Shown piece after piece: positions 60,451 through 64,000 of a DNA stretch of 64,000 nucleotides. A model generated the notes under the pieces. The model saw nothing but the letters and a program-made list of their open reading frames with translations. It was not told the origin of the DNA and did not search any database. This DNA is from Macrostomum hystrix (Eukaryota; Platyhelminthes; Macrostomidae): assembly GCA_950097015.1 (NCBI GenBank), contig CATNEN010000005.1:5943501-6007500 (forward strand). Reading direction: 5' to 3'. Every line of letters begins with the position of its first letter. The stretch's first letter is position 1. Made by a program: the position numbers and the translations under genes.

Positions 60451-63400
60451 ATGGACACCAATGCTAGCGTCCGTGGACCGGGAGATGCCAGATCAGAGGA
60501 CCGGGAACTCGAGGATGCAGAATCGCCGGTCTCTACGTGGGAAGACAGTGGATCAATGAGTCAGAGAAGTGAGTCGGACTCAACTTTCTCTCTGAGCTAT
60601 GAAAACTTCGTAATGAACCAAGAGCCGGAGTTGCTAGTTTTCTTCTGGGACATCAAGCATGGAGGTGTTGAAAATAGTCTGCGCAATGACCTTCTTCGAG
60701 CCATAGACAAAAGCGACTCTGAGGAGCTGAGCAGAATATCAGACAGAATCAGAAAAGGACTTCAAGACGATGAGGATGCAGAAGTGAAAGCGCTGCTGCT
60801 TCTGTCAGCCGCCGAGCAAGAGCTGGAACTGCTGCAGTTCTTGACTGAAAGACATGCCGACTCATGCCTGCAGGCGCGAAGTTCATCAGCAAACAACATG
60901 CTGCACTTCGTGTGCGGATGCAACAACTCAGATTCAGCAACTGCAGCCTTGGAGCTGATCTATAACAAAGTGGGCAAACAGCTGGTCAAGGAGGTCAACA
61001 ACTCGAAGCAGCTGCCTGTACACATCGCCGCATTCAATACAGCCAATCCTGCAGTGTTTCTCTGGCTCATTTCCACCGTCGAGGACAAGAAACTGTTTTT
61101 CGTTCAAGACGATGACGGCTACAGTGCTGTTAGCATCGCCTTTGATCAGCTGAACTTGGACACACTCAAACAAGTGACTGAGAAGCTTGGTCTGGCGGAG
61201 TGCCTGGCGGCAAAAACTGCCAAAAATGAAAATATTTGCCTTCGAGCCGCAGCGAATTCAGCCAATCCTGCAGTGTTTCTCTGGCTCATTTCCACCGTCG
61301 AGGACAAGAATCTGTTTTTCGTTCAAGACGATGACGGCTACAGTGCTGTTAGCACCGCCTTTGATGAGCTGAACTTGGACACACTCAAACAAGTGACTGA
61401 GAAGCTTGGTCTGGCGGAGTGCCTGGCGGCGAAAACTGCCAAAAATCAAAATATTTGCCTTCTAGCCGCATTCAATACAGGCAATCCTGCAGTGTTTCTC
61501 TGGCTCATTTCCACTGTCGAGGACAAGAATCTGTTTTTCGTTCAAGACGATGACGGCTACAGTGCTGTTAGCACAGCGTTTCTACATCAGAACTTGGACA
61601 CACTCAAGCAAGTGACTGAGAAGCTTGGTCTGGCGGAGTGCCTGGCGGCAAAAACTGCCAAAAATGAAAATATTTGCCTTCGAGCCGCAGCGAATTCAGC
61701 CAATCCTGCAGTGTTTCTCTGGCTCATTTCCACCGTCGAGGACAAGAATCTGTTTTTCGTTCAAGACGATGACGGCTACAGTGCTCTTAGCGCAGCATTC
61801 GAGAAGCAGAACTTGGACACTCTCAAACAAGTGACTGAGAAGCTTGGTCTGGCGGAGTGCCTGGCGGCAAAAACTGCCAAAAATCAAAATATTTGCCTTC
61901 GAGCCGCATTCAATACAGCCAATCCTGCAGTGTTTCTCTGGCTCATTTCCACCGTCGAGGACAAGAATCTGTTTTTCGTTCAAGACGATGACGGCTACAG
62001 TGCTGTTAGCACAGCGTTTCTACATCAGAACTTGGACACACTCAAGCAAGTGACTGAGAAGCTTGGTCTGGCGGAGTGCCTGGCGGCAAAAACTGCCAAA
62101 AATGAAAATATTTGCCTTCGAGCCGCAGCGAATTCAGCCAATCCTGCAGTGTTTCTCTGGCTCATTTCCACCGTCGAGGACAAGAATCTGTTTTTCGTTC
62201 AAGACGATGACGGCTACAGTGCTCTTAGCGCAGCATTCGAGAAGCAGAACTTGGACACTCTCAAACAAGTGACTGAGAAGCTTGGTCTGGCGGAGTGCCT
62301 GGCGGCAAAAACTGCCAAAAATCAAAATATTTGCCTTCGAGCCGCATTCAATACAGCCAATCCTGCAGTGTTTCTCTGGCTCATTTCCACCGTCGAGGAC
62401 AAGAATCTGTTTTTCGTTCAAGACGATGACGGCTACAGTGCTCTTAGCGCAGCATTCGAGAAGCAGAACTTGGACACTCTCAAACAAGTGACTGAGAAGC
62501 TTGGTCTGGCGGAGTGCCTGGCGGCAAAAACTGCCAAAAATCAAAATATTTGCCTTCGAGCCGCATTCAATACAGCCAATCCTGCAGTGTTTCTCTGGCT
62601 CATTTCCACCGTCGAGGACAAGAATCTGTTTTTCGTTCAAGACGATGACGGCTACAGTGCTGTTAGCACTGCATTTGAGAAGCAGAATTTGTACACTCTC
62701 AAACAAGTGACTGAGAAGCTTGGTCTGGCGGAGTGCCTGGCGGCAAAAACTGCCAAAAATCAAAATATTTGTAAAAGAGCGGCATTCAATACAGCCAATC
62801 CTGCAGTGTTTCTCTGGCTCATTTTTACCGTCGAGGACAAGAATCAGTTTTTCGTTCAAGACGATGACGGCGAAAGTGCTGTTAGCACCGCATTTGAGAA
62901 GCTGAACTTGGACACACTCAAACAAGTGACTGCGAAGCTTGGTCTAGCAGAGTGCCTGGCGGCAAAAACTGCCAAAAATGAAAATATTTGTAAAAGAGCC
63001 GCATTCAATACAGCCAATCCTGCAGTGTTTCTCTGGCTCATTTTTACCGTCGAGGACAAGAATCAGTTTTTCGTTCAAGACGATGACGGCGACAGTGCTG
63101 TTTGCATAGCATTTTATAGGCAGAATTTGTACACACTCAAACAAGTGACTGAGAAGCTTGGTCTGGCGGAGTGCCTGGCAGCAAAAATTGCCAAAAATCA
63201 AAATATTTGTCTTGTAGCCGCATTCAATACAGACAATCCTGCAGTGTTTCTCTGGCTCATTTCCACCGTCGAGGACAAGAAACTGTTTTTCGTTCATGAC
63301 GATTATGGCCAAACTGCTGTTAGCCACGCATTTGAGAAGCAGAATTTGGACACTCTCAAACAAGTGACTGAGAAGCTTGGTCTGGCGGAGTGCCTGGCGG

Positions 63401-64000
63401 CAAAAACTGCCAAAAATGAAAATATTTGCCTTCGAGCCGCATTCAATACAGCCAATCCTGCAGTGTTTCTCTGGCTCATTTCCATCGTCGAGGACAAGAA
63501 ACTCTTCTTTGAAAAGGATGATGATGGTGATGATGGTGTATCCATTGCCTTTCATCGACAAGGCTTGAACACAGTGAAGTTTTTGACAGACCGTTTTGGA
63601 CTCAGCGAGTGTTTGAGCTGCATTGACAATCTAAATCGGGATTTGTTTTATGATTCCATTCTGAACAGCGCGAACCCGGGAGTATTTCCCTGGCTTCTCG
63701 AGCAGGTCTCCCAGCAATGTCCAGAAAAGAAGTCCAGAATTTGCGAGTTGGATTCCAACGGCAACACTCTGCTTCATGCACTGTTTAGGAAGGTCGATTT
63801 GTTCGGCGATGTTGATGCGCTTGCAGTGCTGATTGGCCGCATAAACTTTCTTTTTGAAAATGAAGTTGATCCAAGAAAAGAAAACAAATTTAGACTCAAC
63901 TGTCTGCTTGCCGCTGAATCCAGTGCTGACAATCTCAATTGTCTTTTGCGAGCTCTTCAAAGATCAGCGCATTTGGAAATCTTCAGAAATCTGCAAAGAA
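60451..64000 (+). CDS. Gene C: ankyrin-module TRP-type channel, 5' part (runs off the window)
   Basis: Frame from ATG 60451 stays in register with genes A and B to the window end (1183 codons, ending LQR as in the paralogues), with no stop found on reading. The N-terminus begins like gene A (MDTNASVRGP) but differs after DSTFS. Twelve 219 bp modules follow (residues 199-1074), then the degenerate unit and the start of the next region. The channel part is expected beyond the window. The first module is entered from PVHIAAFNTANPAV, where A and B have ENSKNPAV or INSKNPAV. The penultimate unit carries standard-module sequence where A and B are degenerate, suggesting conversion at both array ends. 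Confidence 0.85.
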   Translation, partial: MDTNASVRGPGDARSEDRELEDAESPVSTWEDSGSMSQRSESDSTFSLSYENFVMNQEPELLVFFWDIKHGGVENSLRNDLLRAIDKSDSEELSRISDRIRKGLQDDEDAEVKALLLLSAAEQELELLQFLTERHADSCLQARSSSANNMLHFVCGCNNSDSATAALELIYNKVGKQLVKEVNNSKQLPVHIAAFNTANPAVFLWLISTVEDKKLFFVQDDDGYSAVSIAFDQLNLDTLKQVTEKLGLAECLAAKTAKNENICLRAAANSANPAVFLWLISTVEDKNLFFVQDDDGYSAVSTAFDELNLDTLKQVTEKLGLAECLAAKTAKNQNICLLAAFNTGNPAVFLWLISTVEDKNLFFVQDDDGYSAVSTAFLHQNLDTLKQVTEKLGLAECLAAKTAKNENICLRAAANSANPAVFLWLISTVEDKNLFFVQDDDGYSALSAAFEKQNLDTLKQVTEKLGLAECLAAKTAKNQNICLRAAFNTANPAVFLWLISTVEDKNLFFVQDDDGYSAVSTAFLHQNLDTLKQVTEKLGLAECLAAKTAKNENICLRAAANSANPAVFLWLISTVEDKNLFFVQDDDGYSALSAAFEKQNLDTLKQVTEKLGLAECLAAKTAKNQNICLRAAFNTANPAVFLWLISTVEDKNLFFVQDDDGYSALSAAFEKQNLDTLKQVTEKLGLAECLAAKTAKNQNICLRAAFNTANPAVFLWLISTVEDKNLFFVQDDDGYSAVSTAFEKQNLYTLKQVTEKLGLAECLAAKTAKNQNICKRAAFNTANPAVFLWLIFTVEDKNQFFVQDDDGESAVSTAFEKLNLDTLKQVTAKLGLAECLAAKTAKNENICKRAAFNTANPAVFLWLIFTVEDKNQFFVQDDDGDSAVCIAFYRQNLYTLKQVTEKLGLAECLAAKIAKNQNICLVAAFNTDNPAVFLWLISTVEDKKLFFVHDDYGQTAVSHAFEKQNLDTLKQVTEKLGLAECLAAKTAKNENICLRAAFNTANPAVFLWLISIVEDKKLFFEKDDDGDDGVSIAFHRQGLNTVKFLTDRFGLSECLSCIDNLNRDLFYDSILNSANPGVFPWLLEQVSQQCPEKKSRICELDSNGNTLLHALFRKVDLFGDVDALAVLIGRINFLFENEVDPRKENKFRLNCLLAAESSADNLNCLLRALQRSAHLEIFRNLQR
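61045..63672 (+). repeat. Gene C coding array: 12 modules of exactly 219 bp
   Basis: In-frame modules without length change; the 12th is a hybrid whose second half follows the degenerate unit. STAFLHQN and SALSAAFEKQN modules alternate at 3-6 (a two-module, 438 bp duplication). Modules 6-8 match gene B modules 13-15 in class order. Modules 9-11 (DGESAV, DGDSAVCIAFYRQ, DYGQTAVSHAF) are specific to C in this window. Confidence 0.95.

Overview
The window is animal nuclear DNA. It shows spliced genes with GT-AG introns, very large repeat-built membrane proteins, long minisatellites, and no bacterial operon or ribosome-binding-site structure. All three stop codons behave in the standard way. I cannot place the species; a small invertebrate is the best guess, from the repeat load, an invertebrate-style hammerhead ribozyme and the TRP-type channels.

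The main content is a head-to-tail array of at least three paralogous genes on the + strand, repeating about every 24-25.6 kb. Gene A is 12279-19530, gene B is 36227-44794, and gene C is 60451 to the window end, where it is cut off. Each encodes a very large protein. It starts with a short N-terminal region, followed by an almost perfect tandem array of 73-residue (219 bp) ankyrin-like modules (12 in A, 20 in B, 12 in C). After that come degenerate and canonical ankyrin repeats, six membrane segments, and a TRP-helix-like segment with a PPPL motif as in the TRPM family. A second exon adds a coiled coil built from a 21 bp (7-residue) coding minisatellite. Modules are nearly identical in DNA except at a few codons, which fall on the exposed first-helix and turn positions of the ankyrin fold. 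Modules are shuffled between paralogues. This looks like a diversifying multigene channel or receptor family and is the most interesting system here.

Between the genes the same series of elements recurs. In A-B and B-C the order is: 24 bp array, 32 bp array, a unit-specific array, a segment with a candidate hammerhead ribozyme, promoter-like cassette 1, 22 bp array, cassette 2, 28 bp array, cassette 3, 20 bp arrays and a GA-rich 23-24 bp array, then the next gene. The window start (1-11690) is the 20 bp plus GA-rich array part of the unit preceding gene A, with the GA-rich array grown to about 10 kb.

The three cassettes per unit carry RFX/X-box-like motifs (exact palindrome GTTGCTAGGCAAC in cassettes 1 and 2) and end in good splice donors. 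They may be alternative non-coding first exons that splice to the acceptors just upstream of genes A and C (12224, 60396) or upstream of B (36132). RFX control would fit a channel of ciliated sensory cells, but this is inference. Most other long open frames are side effects of tandem repeats or antisense shadows of the modules.
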